A stretch of DNA of 11,559 nucleotides from Sandaracinaceae bacterium (GTDB lineage: Bacteria > Myxococcota_A > Polyangia > Polyangiales > JAFGIB01). The translations under genes and the position numbers were made by a program. The notes under the pieces were generated by a model that saw nothing but the letters and a program-made list of their open reading frames with translations, was not told the DNA's origin and made no database searches. Location of the stretch: positions 1-11,559 of the forward strand of contig JADGRG010000046.1 of the NCBI GenBank assembly GCA_017881145.1, in the 5' to 3' direction. Shown in pieces: positions 1-6,134 of this stretch (within the stretch, counting starts at the first letter, position 1; every line of letters starts with the position of its first letter).

Positions 1-2
1 GG

Positions 3-272
3 ACGCTGGATGCGTGGATCCGCGACACCGCGCTCTGCCGCTACTTCGAGGACACGCTCAGCGCAGAGGGCGTGATCGATGCCGAGCGCGTGGTCGAGAA
101 GCTCGCACAGGCCCAGGGCGAGCGCTCTCTCGACGGACTGCACCAGGCGTTGCACGAGCTGGCGGCATTCGCGCTGCTCTCGGCCGGCAGTGTCCTGCCG
201 CGGGAGGCCGAACGCGCGCTCTCGCGTGCGGTGAGCCGGCGGCTCTCGCGGCTGCGCGGCACGGCCGATTGA
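3..272 (+). CDS. 3' end of an unrecognised protein (partial)
   Basis: The open frame enters from the left edge and ends at TGA 270-272, giving about 89 C-terminal residues. The fragment is mostly helical in character. It has an alternating charged/aliphatic stretch (VVEKLAQAQ, then a LHELAAFALL segment) and an Arg-rich end (RRLSRLRG). I see no catalytic motif, membrane segment or cysteine pattern, and I do not recognise a family. The BolA-family gene starts 35 nt downstream on the same strand, so the two may be co-transcribed. The frame was preferred over the overlapping frame that runs into BolA because its residue composition looks like a folded protein and it ends in an ordinary stop just before the next gene. 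Confidence 0.6.
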   Translation, partial: TLDAWIRDTALCRYFEDTLSAEGVIDAERVVEKLAQAQGERSLDGLHQALHELAAFALLSAGSVLPREAERALSRAVSRRLSRLRGTAD

Positions 273-307
273 CACGGGAAACGCGCAGCCCTACACACGG
301 GCCAGCC

Positions 308-538
308 ATGATGGAACCCGAGCTGCTCCGGCAGAAGCTACACGCCACATTCCCGAGCGCGGCCCAGATCGAGCTCGAAGACCTGACGGGCACCAAGGAT
401 CACTTCAAAGCCGTGATCGTGGACGAGGGGTTTCGTGGCAAGACCCGCGTCGAGCAGCACCAGCTGGTCTACCGCGCGCTCGGTGAGCTGATGCATGGCC
501 CGATCCACGCGCTTGCCCTGGAAACCCGCGCGCCCTGA
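308..538 (+). CDS. BolA family protein (IbaG-like, short form)
   Basis: Encodes 76 aa. BolA proteins pair with monothiol (CGFS) glutaredoxins in iron-sulfur cluster handling and iron regulation in the cytoplasm; some members bind DNA. The BolA pattern is clear: an N-terminal helix (ELLRQKL), a beta strand with LEDLTGTKDHFKAVIV (residues 24-38), the FRGKTRVEQHQLVY segment with its conserved His (H51), then ALGEL and a terminal strand IHALALET. The length matches the short IbaG/YrbA type rather than the roughly 105-aa E. coli BolA. Two ATGs are adjacent (308, 311); the first was taken. No strong Shine-Dalgarno is visible. The frame stays open far upstream, but that part overlaps the preceding gene in another frame and lacks BolA character. 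The specific role here, [Fe-S] partner or regulator, is inferred from the family only. Confidence 0.93.
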   Translation: MMEPELLRQKLHATFPSAAQIELEDLTGTKDHFKAVIVDEGFRGKTRVEQHQLVYRALGELMHGPIHALALETRAP

Positions 539-579
539 GCGGGCCGACGCGCGTGTCAGTCGTGCCGCGCAGCCATCGT

Positions 580-620
580 GACGGGCCCGCCGTCGTGACC
601 AGCAGCCATGCCCGCTGGTC
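580..620 (+). terminator. Two small hairpins downstream of the BolA gene
   Basis: Two stems lie 41 and 58 nt after the BolA stop. One is GACGG/CCGTC (580-584 with 590-594, 5-nt loop). The other is a perfect 7-bp GACCAGC/GCTGGTC (597-603 with 614-620, 10-nt loop). Neither has a T tract, so a standard intrinsic terminator is not shown; they may stabilise the 3' end or act with Rho. The rest of 539-639 shows no gene. Confidence 0.3.
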
Positions 621-639
621 GAGGGAGCGCGCTGCTCAC

Positions 640-760
640 AGAGCTGTCGAAAAATGGCTCATAGCGGCTTTCGTCCTCGAAAAAATCCTCGAAATACGCG
701 AGTATTCCTGCGGTTTTTTCTGCGGGCGCGCTCGCTCTGCGCCGATTTTTCGACAGCTCT
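640..760. mobile_element. 121-bp MITE-like palindromic element with TCAC flanking repeats
   Basis: Outer arms are a perfect 16-bp inverted repeat: agagctgtcgaaaaat at 640-655 and its reverse complement at 745-760. The pairing continues inward with one bulge and scattered mismatches, several of which would be G-U pairs in RNA. The core is AATAC-GCGA-GTATT (693-706), bracketed symmetrically by A6 (680-685) and T6 (714-719). The tetranucleotide TCAC abuts both ends (636-639 and 761-764), as a target-site duplication would. The right-hand copy supplies the stop codon of the neighbouring minus-strand gene. There is no transposase gene, so any mobility would depend on an enzyme encoded elsewhere. 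It lies between two converging genes and has a T tract beyond the core stem on each strand, so it could also act as a bidirectional terminator. The structure is seen directly; mobility is inference. Confidence 0.65.
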
Positions 761-1504
761 TCACTTCGCATGAGGTTCGAGCGAATAGCCTTTGCGCAGC
801 ACGTAGAGCACGGCGCGCTCTTGGGCCGAGCCAAGCTTGGAATCCAGCGCGAGGGAGGTGCCAAACTCGCTGCGCAGCGCGGCGTAGAGCTTGGCTTCGA
901 CCTCATCGTCGAGCTCGCCCTCGTTGAAGCCGACCCGGCACACGGTCTTGCGACAAGCGACTTCGGTGATCACTTCCTTGTGCACGCCAGCGCCGCGAAA
1001 GAGCTTGGTGAGCCTGGGCTCTTCGTCGGTCGCCCAAAACCCGTCGCGTGGCTCGGTCTCGAAGGTGGTGCGAAAGGCGGGCACCAGCGCGTTCGGCAGA
1101 GGTACAGGTGCATCGGCTTCTTCCTTGGCGGCAGCTGCTTTGTGCGCGCTGGCCTGCCCTTCGGGCTCGGCTGGCTCGGGCTTGGGCTCCGCTGCAGCTT
1201 TCTTCTGCCCAGCAGCTGGCGGCTGCGCCTTGTCGTCGGGGGTGGCGGGTTCCTTCGCGGGCTTGCCGTCAGCCGCGGGAGCCTTCGGGTCGGCAGCGCC
1301 TGGCTTGACATCAGCGCGCTCACTCTGCGTTGTAGCCGCGTCACCGGCCCCGGCGCTTGCGGACTCGGCGCTTCCGAAGGCCACGGCTGAGTTGCGCGCC
1401 CTGCCGCCGTGCGCACGCAGTGGCGTCCGCACGAGCTCCGAATACAGGTAGGGGCCCCAGGCAACCGCTAGGCCCAAGAGGCCGAGCCCGAGCCATTTCC
1501 TCAT
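761..1504 (-). CDS. Membrane-anchored protein with Ala/Pro/Lys linker and two-cysteine C-terminal domain
   Basis: Encodes 247 aa. Residues 4-20 form an uncleaved signal anchor (WLGLGLLGLAVAWGPYL). Residues about 40-135 are a low-complexity Ala/Pro/Lys/Glu linker, probably disordered and able to span the periplasm. Residues about 140-247 form a compact domain with FRTTFETEPRDGFWA (144-158) and CRKTVCRVGF (184-193). C184 and C189 are the only cysteines and may form a disulfide outside the cytoplasm. From memory, the C-x4-CRV pattern recurs in uncharacterised exported proteins of proteobacteria and myxobacteria; I cannot name a function. The gene diverges from the TPR gene at 1600. Its stop codon is the right-hand TCAC repeat of the palindromic element. 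The start is the ATG opening the anchor; no Shine-Dalgarno is visible. Confidence 0.75.
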   Translation of the reverse strand: MRKWLGLGLLGLAVAWGPYLYSELVRTPLRAHGGRARNSAVAFGSAESASAGAGDAATTQSERADVKPGAADPKAPAADGKPAKEPATPDDKAQPPAAGQKKAAAEPKPEPAEPEGQASAHKAAAAKEEADAPVPLPNALVPAFRTTFETEPRDGFWATDEEPRLTKLFRGAGVHKEVITEVACRKTVCRVGFNEGELDDEVEAKLYAALRSEFGTSLALDSKLGSAQERAVLYVLRKGYSLEPHAK

Positions 1505-1599
1505 GGTTCAATTGGTACCCGAGCACAGCCAGCGAGGGAAGGCGCTCGCCGCATTCGCCGAAAAATTGACGGAAAACCCGCAGACCGGTACCGGACACC
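1505..1599. promoter_or_regulatory. Divergent intergenic region with paired GGTACC palindromes
   Basis: This 95-bp region separates the minus-strand gene starting at 1504 from the plus-strand gene at 1600, so it should carry both promoters. GGTACC occurs twice. One copy is at 1514-1519, 9 nt before the minus-strand ATG. The other is at 1587-1592, inside the perfect palindrome CCGGTACCGG (1585-1594), 7 nt before the plus-strand ATG. Both sit where a ribosome-binding site would be, and neither gene has a clear Shine-Dalgarno. A TTGACG at 1566-1571 resembles a -35 box, but I see no matching -10 box. A shared operator is possible but unproven. Confidence 0.35.
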
Positions 1600-2910
1600 A
1601 TGCTGCGAAGAAGACTCCCCGTCCTTGGATTCGCGCTGGCACTGGCCACAGCCGGTTGGCTCGGCCACCGGATGCGCAACGCCGAAGAGGCCGACAACCG
1701 CCTGGCGCGCGCAGAACGCTTGCTCCGAGCGTCGATCGAAGAGGTGCCATCGCTCCAAGAGGTGCGCGCGACCGAAGTGCGCGGCCTCTGCGAAGAGGCA
1801 GAGGAGCTGCACGCGAGCGCCAAAGCCGCTGGCATGATCGAGGAAGCACGCGCCATCGAACGCTACCAGCGGGGCGAGCTGGTGCAGGCGGACCAGGCCT
1901 TGAGCCGAGCCAAGAAGCTGGCTGGCGACGCACCGCTCACGGGCCTGCTGTCCGCGACCCTCGCCGCAGCACGGCACGACCAGCCCCGCGCTCACGCCGA
2001 GCTCAGTGCCTTGCTCACCACCGCCCAGGATGACCCGCGAGCGCTGCTCTTGGCTGCCGACCTTGCCCGCGACCAGGGTCTCGGCGACGAAGCCCTCGGC
2101 TACACGATGCGCGCGCTCGCCGCGCATCCCAATGCGGCGATCGTCCATGAGCGGCTCGGCCTCGCCCACGAGTTGCTCGGCGATCAAGTCGATGCCCGCG
2201 CCGACTACGAACGCGCCGCACACCTCGATCGACGCGCCACGACGCCGCTCTTGCATCTGGGACGGCTCTTGCGCGACGCCGGCCAGATGGAAGGCGCACT
2301 GCTAGCGTTTCGTGGCGCAGCCGAGCGCAGCCCCAGCGCAGCGGAGGCCTTCATCGGCAGCGGCGTGTGCCGAGCTGCACGCGGTGACCGGGTCGGTGCA
2401 CGCGCTGACTTCGAGCAGGCCCAAAGCCTCGCCAGCAACCGACCAGAGCCGCTGATCGGCCTTGGCGACCTCGACCTCGCGGAGGGTGACGTCCAGAGCG
2501 CGCTGCGCCGCTACCGCGCCGCCACGCTCCTCGATCAGAAGAGCACGACCGGCCTGGTGAAGCTGGGCAATGCGTTGGTGCGCACCCACGCTGCCGCCGC
2601 GGCTGTCGATGCCTTCCGCAAAGCCATCGACCTCGCACCCGATCTCGCCCAAGCGCACAACGGAATGGGGGCAGCTCTGCTCGGCCTCGGCGAAACGAGT
2701 GCTGCCGAGAAGGCGCTTGCTGTGGCTGCAGAGCTCGACCTGCACGATCCAAACCCGCTCTTGAACCTCGCGCTCTTGCGCCAGCAAAGCGGTGACAGCG
2801 CTGGCGCCGAAGCAGCCCTCGCCCAGGCCAAAGCGCGCGACCCAAAGCTGCTATTAGCCAGCCTCACGCAGCACAGCGGCCGACCAGCGCCCCGAGCGCG
2901 TGGTCATTGA
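1600..2910 (+). CDS. Membrane-anchored tetratricopeptide repeat (TPR) protein
   Basis: Encodes 436 aa. An N-terminal anchor (residues 7-22, PVLGFALALATAGWLG) follows a basic MLRRR, so the repeat body is probably periplasmic. From about residue 85 to 417 there are around ten tandem 34-residue TPRs. Typical units start at 180 (HERLGLAHELLGDQVDARADYERAAHLD), 214, 248, 282, 316 (LGNALVRTHAAAAAVDAFRKAIDLAP), 350 and 384. The small and aromatic positions of the consensus are largely kept. Residues 25-84 form a charged helical region, and the tail after 420 is short and basic. TPRs serve as protein-protein scaffolds; the partner is unknown. The gene converges on the 43-aa gene with only 8 bp between stops, and it diverges from the anchored protein at 1504, which may share control. 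The start is the ATG directly before the basic/hydrophobic leader. Confidence 0.85.
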   Translation: MLRRRLPVLGFALALATAGWLGHRMRNAEEADNRLARAERLLRASIEEVPSLQEVRATEVRGLCEEAEELHASAKAAGMIEEARAIERYQRGELVQADQALSRAKKLAGDAPLTGLLSATLAAARHDQPRAHAELSALLTTAQDDPRALLLAADLARDQGLGDEALGYTMRALAAHPNAAIVHERLGLAHELLGDQVDARADYERAAHLDRRATTPLLHLGRLLRDAGQMEGALLAFRGAAERSPSAAEAFIGSGVCRAARGDRVGARADFEQAQSLASNRPEPLIGLGDLDLAEGDVQSALRRYRAATLLDQKSTTGLVKLGNALVRTHAAAAAVDAFRKAIDLAPDLAQAHNGMGAALLGLGETSAAEKALAVAAELDLHDPNPLLNLALLRQQSGDSAGAEAALAQAKARDPKLLLASLTQHSGRPAPRARGH

Positions 2911-2918
2911 CTGCGAAC

Positions 2919-3050
2919 CTACTTCTTCTTGGCAGGAGCAGCCGGCGTCGAGGTTTTGACGGCCGCCTTCTGCTTGCGCCATTCAACCAGCTTGCGGGTG
3001 GCGAGCTTCTTTTGCTTCTTGCGGGTCGGAGGATCTTGAGGCGTAGACAT
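2919..3050 (-). CDS. Small Lys/Arg-rich protein, 43 aa
   Basis: Encodes 43 aa: a short leader MSTPQDPPTR, then a basic helical stretch (KKQKKLATRKLVEWRKQKAA) and an Ala/Pro/Lys tail ending KKK. About one residue in three is Lys or Arg, so it should bind nucleic acid or another acidic partner; this is inferred from charge only. It lies 77 nt downstream of the secreted helical-repeat gene on the same strand and may be read through from that operon or have its own promoter. The near-palindrome GGTACGCATACC (minus-strand reading, 3054-3065) sits just before the ATG. An in-frame ATG at 3083 would add 11 residues. Neither start has a good Shine-Dalgarno. I do not recognise a named family, but the even composition and clean stop make it more credible than a chance frame. 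Confidence 0.55.
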   Translation of the reverse strand: MSTPQDPPTRKKQKKLATRKLVEWRKQKAAVKTSTPAAPAKKK

Positions 3051-3053
3051 GGC

Positions 3054-3065
3054 GGTATGCGTACC
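3054..3065 (-). promoter_or_regulatory. 12-bp near-palindrome before the small basic gene
   Basis: GGTATGCGTACC on the plus strand pairs with itself at 10 of 12 positions. It lies 3 nt upstream of the start codon at 3050, which is suitable for an operator. The remainder of the 77-bp gap (3051-3127) shows no gene and no terminator with a T tract. Functional status is unknown. Confidence 0.25.
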
Positions 3066-3127
3066 ACGAAGGTTTTTCCCCATGCAACCGGTCGCTCCGC
3101 GCCAACGACCTACCGGGCTCGCGGACG

Positions 3128-5101
3128 TCAGGGAGTCGAGTGCCCGAAGAGCGTCTGCAGCGCGTCGTCCTTGACCAGATTGGTACCGTCCAGGGAGTTG
3201 ATGTCGGACTGCGTCATGTCGATGCGCGGGGCAAACGCCTTGGTGTGAAAGTCGCGCACGATCCGTGCCGCCAAGGCATCCCCGTCGTCGGTCGCTTCTG
3301 CGACAGCTCTGCCGCAAGCGATGGCGCTGCGATCCGCGCCCACCAGGCACGCGCTGCCTGAGCTTCGATCGGCTTCGATGTGCAGCACCAGGCCAGTGTC
3401 ACCCTCGTCGAGACGCGGTGAGCCGCCGAGCAACGCGGCGACCCGCGCGGCGACAGCAGAGCCCTGCACTTCGAGCCGTACGGGCAGAGACAAACCCAGC
3501 CTACGAAACACGCCCGGATCCGCCTCGAAGACCTCTTCATAACGCTGCGTTGCTAGCGCGGTCTGGCCACTGCGGCGCGCAGCCTCCGCGCTGAGCAAGA
3601 GCGTGCGAGCTCGCAGCAGCAACTCCCCGGATGCGAGCCCCGTCGCAGCACGCTGCGCGAGGGCCAGCGCACGCTGGTTGTCGCCCATGTGCAACGCAAC
3701 CTCGGCGCCGAACGCGTCGTAGTAAGCATCTGCGCCGGGTCGCTTGTCGCGGCTGCGCGAACGGGCCAGCGCTTCGTTCACGATGCCGGCGCCTAGCACC
3801 TCGACCAACTCACCCGCGAGCCATGGCGGCAAGATGGCGGAAGCCGAAGTGCCGATGCGGAAGATCCCGGCAAGCCGCGTTTCATCGCGCAAGAGCCGTT
3901 GCACCAACGCCGACGAAGACCACGCCGACAAGCGCAGATAGAGCGCCTCAGCCCACAGACGCGGCCGGCGATACCAGGGCAGCGTACGAGCTTCTTCCAG
4001 GCGCTCCTCTGCCAGCACTTGCTTGGCGCTGCGATCGAGCAACGCCACCACGATGTTGTCCTGGGCTGCATCGCGCGAGTTGTGCGAACGCCTATCAGGC
4101 AACACCAGTGCCCGCGAGGTATAGCCGAGGGCAGCTTCGGCTCGGCCCACCACCAGCAGGAAAGCCGCGATAGCTCGCCGCGTCTCGTTGCGATCGGCGT
4201 CCCGCACGTGCGGAGGGCGCAGCGCGCGATAGCCGGCGACGCGCTTGAGCGCGGAAAACGCCTCCGCGAAACGACCCTCGCGCGTGTAGAGCTCGGAGAG
4301 CTCCATCCACGGATTGCCGTACCAGGAGAGGTCGGCTTCGGTGGCTTCCAGGCTCACACGCTCGGCCTCGTCGAGCTTGAAGAGCGAGCGCGACGCCTCG
4401 GCGAAGTTCGTGAGATCGACCGCCGAAAGCTCCAGCCCACCGGCGCGCGCATCGTCGATCGCGTGCTTGCATGCCTGGTAGCTAGCGCCGTCGTTGCCGG
4501 CCTCGAACTCGATGGCGCATAGAGCGTTGAGCCCGATGGCGCGCTGCGAGGGCCGCTCCGAGAGCGCCGCGCCAAGGTTCGCGGCCAGGCGCGCCTCCTT
4601 GTAACGGCCGAGTTTCATCAACGTCCAGGCGCGGTCGGCCACCATGTCCGGCTCGTAGAGTGCGTTGAAGCGAGCGATGAAGGCCAAGCGCGCAGAGTAG
4701 TGCTCGAGTGTGCCATGCACGTTGGCGAGCTCCTTGAGCAGCGTGGCATGCCAGCGCCAGGGCTGAGCCGGCGTTGGCGTGAGGCCATAGCGCCGCTCGA
4801 AGAGCCAGAGCGCTTGCTCCAGGTGGAAGAGCGCGCGGGGAGAGTCCGCTTCGGCATAGTGGTCAACATAGCCAATCACCAGATGCGCGACGAACGAGCC
4901 CGCGTTCTTCTTCCGGATCGTTTCCGCCAGCTCGCGCGCACGGATGTGATTGCCGCTCTGCGCAAGCTGCCAGGCCTCGCTCTCGCTGGCCGTCGCGTCC
5001 AGACCCGTGCTCTCGGTCTCAGCTGGGTCGAGCGCAAACTGCGCAGACGCAGGCTGCGCGGCGAGCAGTAGAGGCAGAAGCGCGACCCAGGCTCGCTTCA
5101 T
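3128..5101 (-). CDS. Secreted helical-repeat (TPR-like) protein of the MoxR/transglutaminase operon
   Basis: Encodes 657 aa. A Sec signal peptide is clear: MKR, a hydrophobic core AWVALLPLLLAAQ, and a likely cleavage after ASA (18-20) before Q21, so the mature protein is exported. Residues about 40-530 are alpha-helical repeats of TPR type, degenerate but recognisable (for example AWTLMKLGRYKEARLAANLG at 158, WMELSELYTREGRFAEAFSALK near 265, and HMGDNQRALALAQRA near 471). Residues about 535-640 form a distinct C-terminal domain with strand-like segments, C585 and C596, and the segment FAPRIDMTQSDINSLDGTN (623-641); I do not recognise it. The start was placed at 5101 because it opens the signal peptide and its ATG overlaps the moxR stop as ATGA (5098-5101), which indicates translational coupling. 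It may be a periplasmic scaffold for the transglutaminase-like membrane protein; that role is inference. Confidence 0.85.
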   Translation of the reverse strand: MKRAWVALLPLLLAAQPASAQFALDPAETESTGLDATASESEAWQLAQSGNHIRARELAETIRKKNAGSFVAHLVIGYVDHYAEADSPRALFHLEQALWLFERRYGLTPTPAQPWRWHATLLKELANVHGTLEHYSARLAFIARFNALYEPDMVADRAWTLMKLGRYKEARLAANLGAALSERPSQRAIGLNALCAIEFEAGNDGASYQACKHAIDDARAGGLELSAVDLTNFAEASRSLFKLDEAERVSLEATEADLSWYGNPWMELSELYTREGRFAEAFSALKRVAGYRALRPPHVRDADRNETRRAIAAFLLVVGRAEAALGYTSRALVLPDRRSHNSRDAAQDNIVVALLDRSAKQVLAEERLEEARTLPWYRRPRLWAEALYLRLSAWSSSALVQRLLRDETRLAGIFRIGTSASAILPPWLAGELVEVLGAGIVNEALARSRSRDKRPGADAYYDAFGAEVALHMGDNQRALALAQRAATGLASGELLLRARTLLLSAEAARRSGQTALATQRYEEVFEADPGVFRRLGLSLPVRLEVQGSAVAARVAALLGGSPRLDEGDTGLVLHIEADRSSGSACLVGADRSAIACGRAVAEATDDGDALAARIVRDFHTKAFAPRIDMTQSDINSLDGTNLVKDDALQTLFGHSTP

Positions 5102-6117
5102 CGCGAAAGGCTCAGCTTGGCGAGCTGCTCGATGCACGGTCCCAGCGCAAGCGCGATGACCTCCTGCTTGTCGACTACGCCCGGCGCGCATTCGATGCGG
5201 TGCGAGAATACGTGCGGTGCGAGCGCAGCGACGTCTTCGGGCGACACGTAGTCGCGCCCGTGGATGAGCGCACGAGCTTGCAGCGCGGGCAGCATCAACA
5301 CCAAGGAACGCGTCGAAGCGCCCTGGAGCACCCGCTCGTCGCTGCGCAGCGCACGAGCCAGGTCGACCAGCCCTTCGCGGATCGCCGGAGCGATGTGCAC
5401 GCCTTCCCGCAACACGCGGCGCGCTTGCAAGAGCTGTGCACGTGAGACGCGCGCCAAACCCTCGCTCATCTGCAGGCTCTGCCTTGGATAGTGAGAGAGC
5501 ACGTCGAGCTCGGCCTTGCGCTCGATATGCTTCATCTCGATCTTGAAGAGGAAGCGATCGAGCTGAGGCGTGGGCAGCGGGTAAGTGCCCATCACGTCTA
5601 GCGGATTCTGGGTAGCGATCACAAAGAAGAGCTCGTCGAGCTTGTGGGTATCGTTGTCGACCGTGACCTGCTTCTCCGCCATGGCTTCGAGCATCGCGGC
5701 CTGCACCTTGGGCGAGGTGCGGTTGATCTCGTCGGCCAGCACGATGTGCGCGAAGATCGGGCCCGGCCGGAAGGAGAAGCGGTTCTTGTCCAGCTCGAAG
5801 ACGCTGGTGCCCGTCACGTCGCTAGGCAGGAGGTCGGGCGTGAACTGAATGCGCCGGAACGCGGCGATCCGCCCACCTGGCTCACCCACCACCAGCGAAT
5901 CACCGAGACAGCGCGCCAGCGTGGTCTTGCCCGAGCCTGGATAGTCTTCGAGCAGCACGTGGCCATCCGAGACCAACGCGATCAGCGTCAGCTCGATGAC
6001 TTGGTCGCGCCCCACGATCACGGCACGCGCACGCGCGGTGAGCGTTTCCAGCGTTTGCCGCGCTTCGGCGAGTTGCGAGCCATTGATTTCGCCCGCTTGC
6101 GCCGGCTGCATTTGCAT
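5098..6117 (-). CDS. moxR: MoxR family AAA+ ATPase
   Basis: Encodes 339 aa, the usual size for MoxR ATPases. These are cytoplasmic AAA+ chaperone-like machines that act on VWA or DUF58 partner proteins. Motifs in order: Walker A DYPGSGKT (58-65, K64), Walker B HIVLADEINR (124-133, D129/E130), the NRTSPKVQAAMLEAM stretch, sensor 1 ATQNP (168-172), and sensor 2 GASTRS (267-272, R270). The start at 6117 (MQMQPAQ) was chosen because GGAGG lies 8 nt upstream, directly after the stop of the transglutaminase gene. A further upstream in-frame ATG at 6153 would overlap that gene. The stop overlaps the start of the next gene by four bases. All nucleotide-binding residues appear intact, so an active ATPase is expected. 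The unusual point is its position as third gene rather than first in the cluster. Confidence 0.95.
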   Translation of the reverse strand: MQMQPAQAGEINGSQLAEARQTLETLTARARAVIVGRDQVIELTLIALVSDGHVLLEDYPGSGKTTLARCLGDSLVVGEPGGRIAAFRRIQFTPDLLPSDVTGTSVFELDKNRFSFRPGPIFAHIVLADEINRTSPKVQAAMLEAMAEKQVTVDNDTHKLDELFFVIATQNPLDVMGTYPLPTPQLDRFLFKIEMKHIERKAELDVLSHYPRQSLQMSEGLARVSRAQLLQARRVLREGVHIAPAIREGLVDLARALRSDERVLQGASTRSLVLMLPALQARALIHGRDYVSPEDVAALAPHVFSHRIECAPGVVDKQEVIALALGPCIEQLAKLSLSR

Positions 6118-6125
6118 CGTCCTGT

Positions 6126-6130
6126 CCTCC
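6126..6130 (-). promoter_or_regulatory. Shine-Dalgarno of moxR
   Basis: GGAGG on the minus strand, 8 nt before ATG 6117 and inside the 17-nt gap after the transglutaminase stop. It decides the moxR start over the longer in-frame alternatives and allows moxR to be initiated independently of upstream translation. Confidence 0.75.
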
Positions 6131-6134
6131 AAGC

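Noticed and set aside
14..538. Long plus-strand frame that would make BolA a 174-aa protein
   Set aside because: The first about 98 residues are Arg/Ala/Gly-rich and overlap the better-looking partial gene at 3-272 in another frame. Only the last 76 residues match BolA.
556..906. Minus-strand frame of 116 codons through the palindromic element
   Set aside because: It overlaps the end of the 1504-761 gene in another frame and consists largely of the translated palindrome, with no independent protein features.
1501..2256. Minus-strand 251-codon frame opposite the TPR gene
   Set aside because: It is antisense to a clear TPR coding region. In GC-rich DNA such frames stay open by codon bias, and the protein shows no domain.
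5102..5191. N-terminal extension of the 657-aa secreted protein
   Set aside because: It would bury the signal peptide behind 30 basic residues overlapping the moxR 3' end. MKR at 5101 opens a standard Sec leader.
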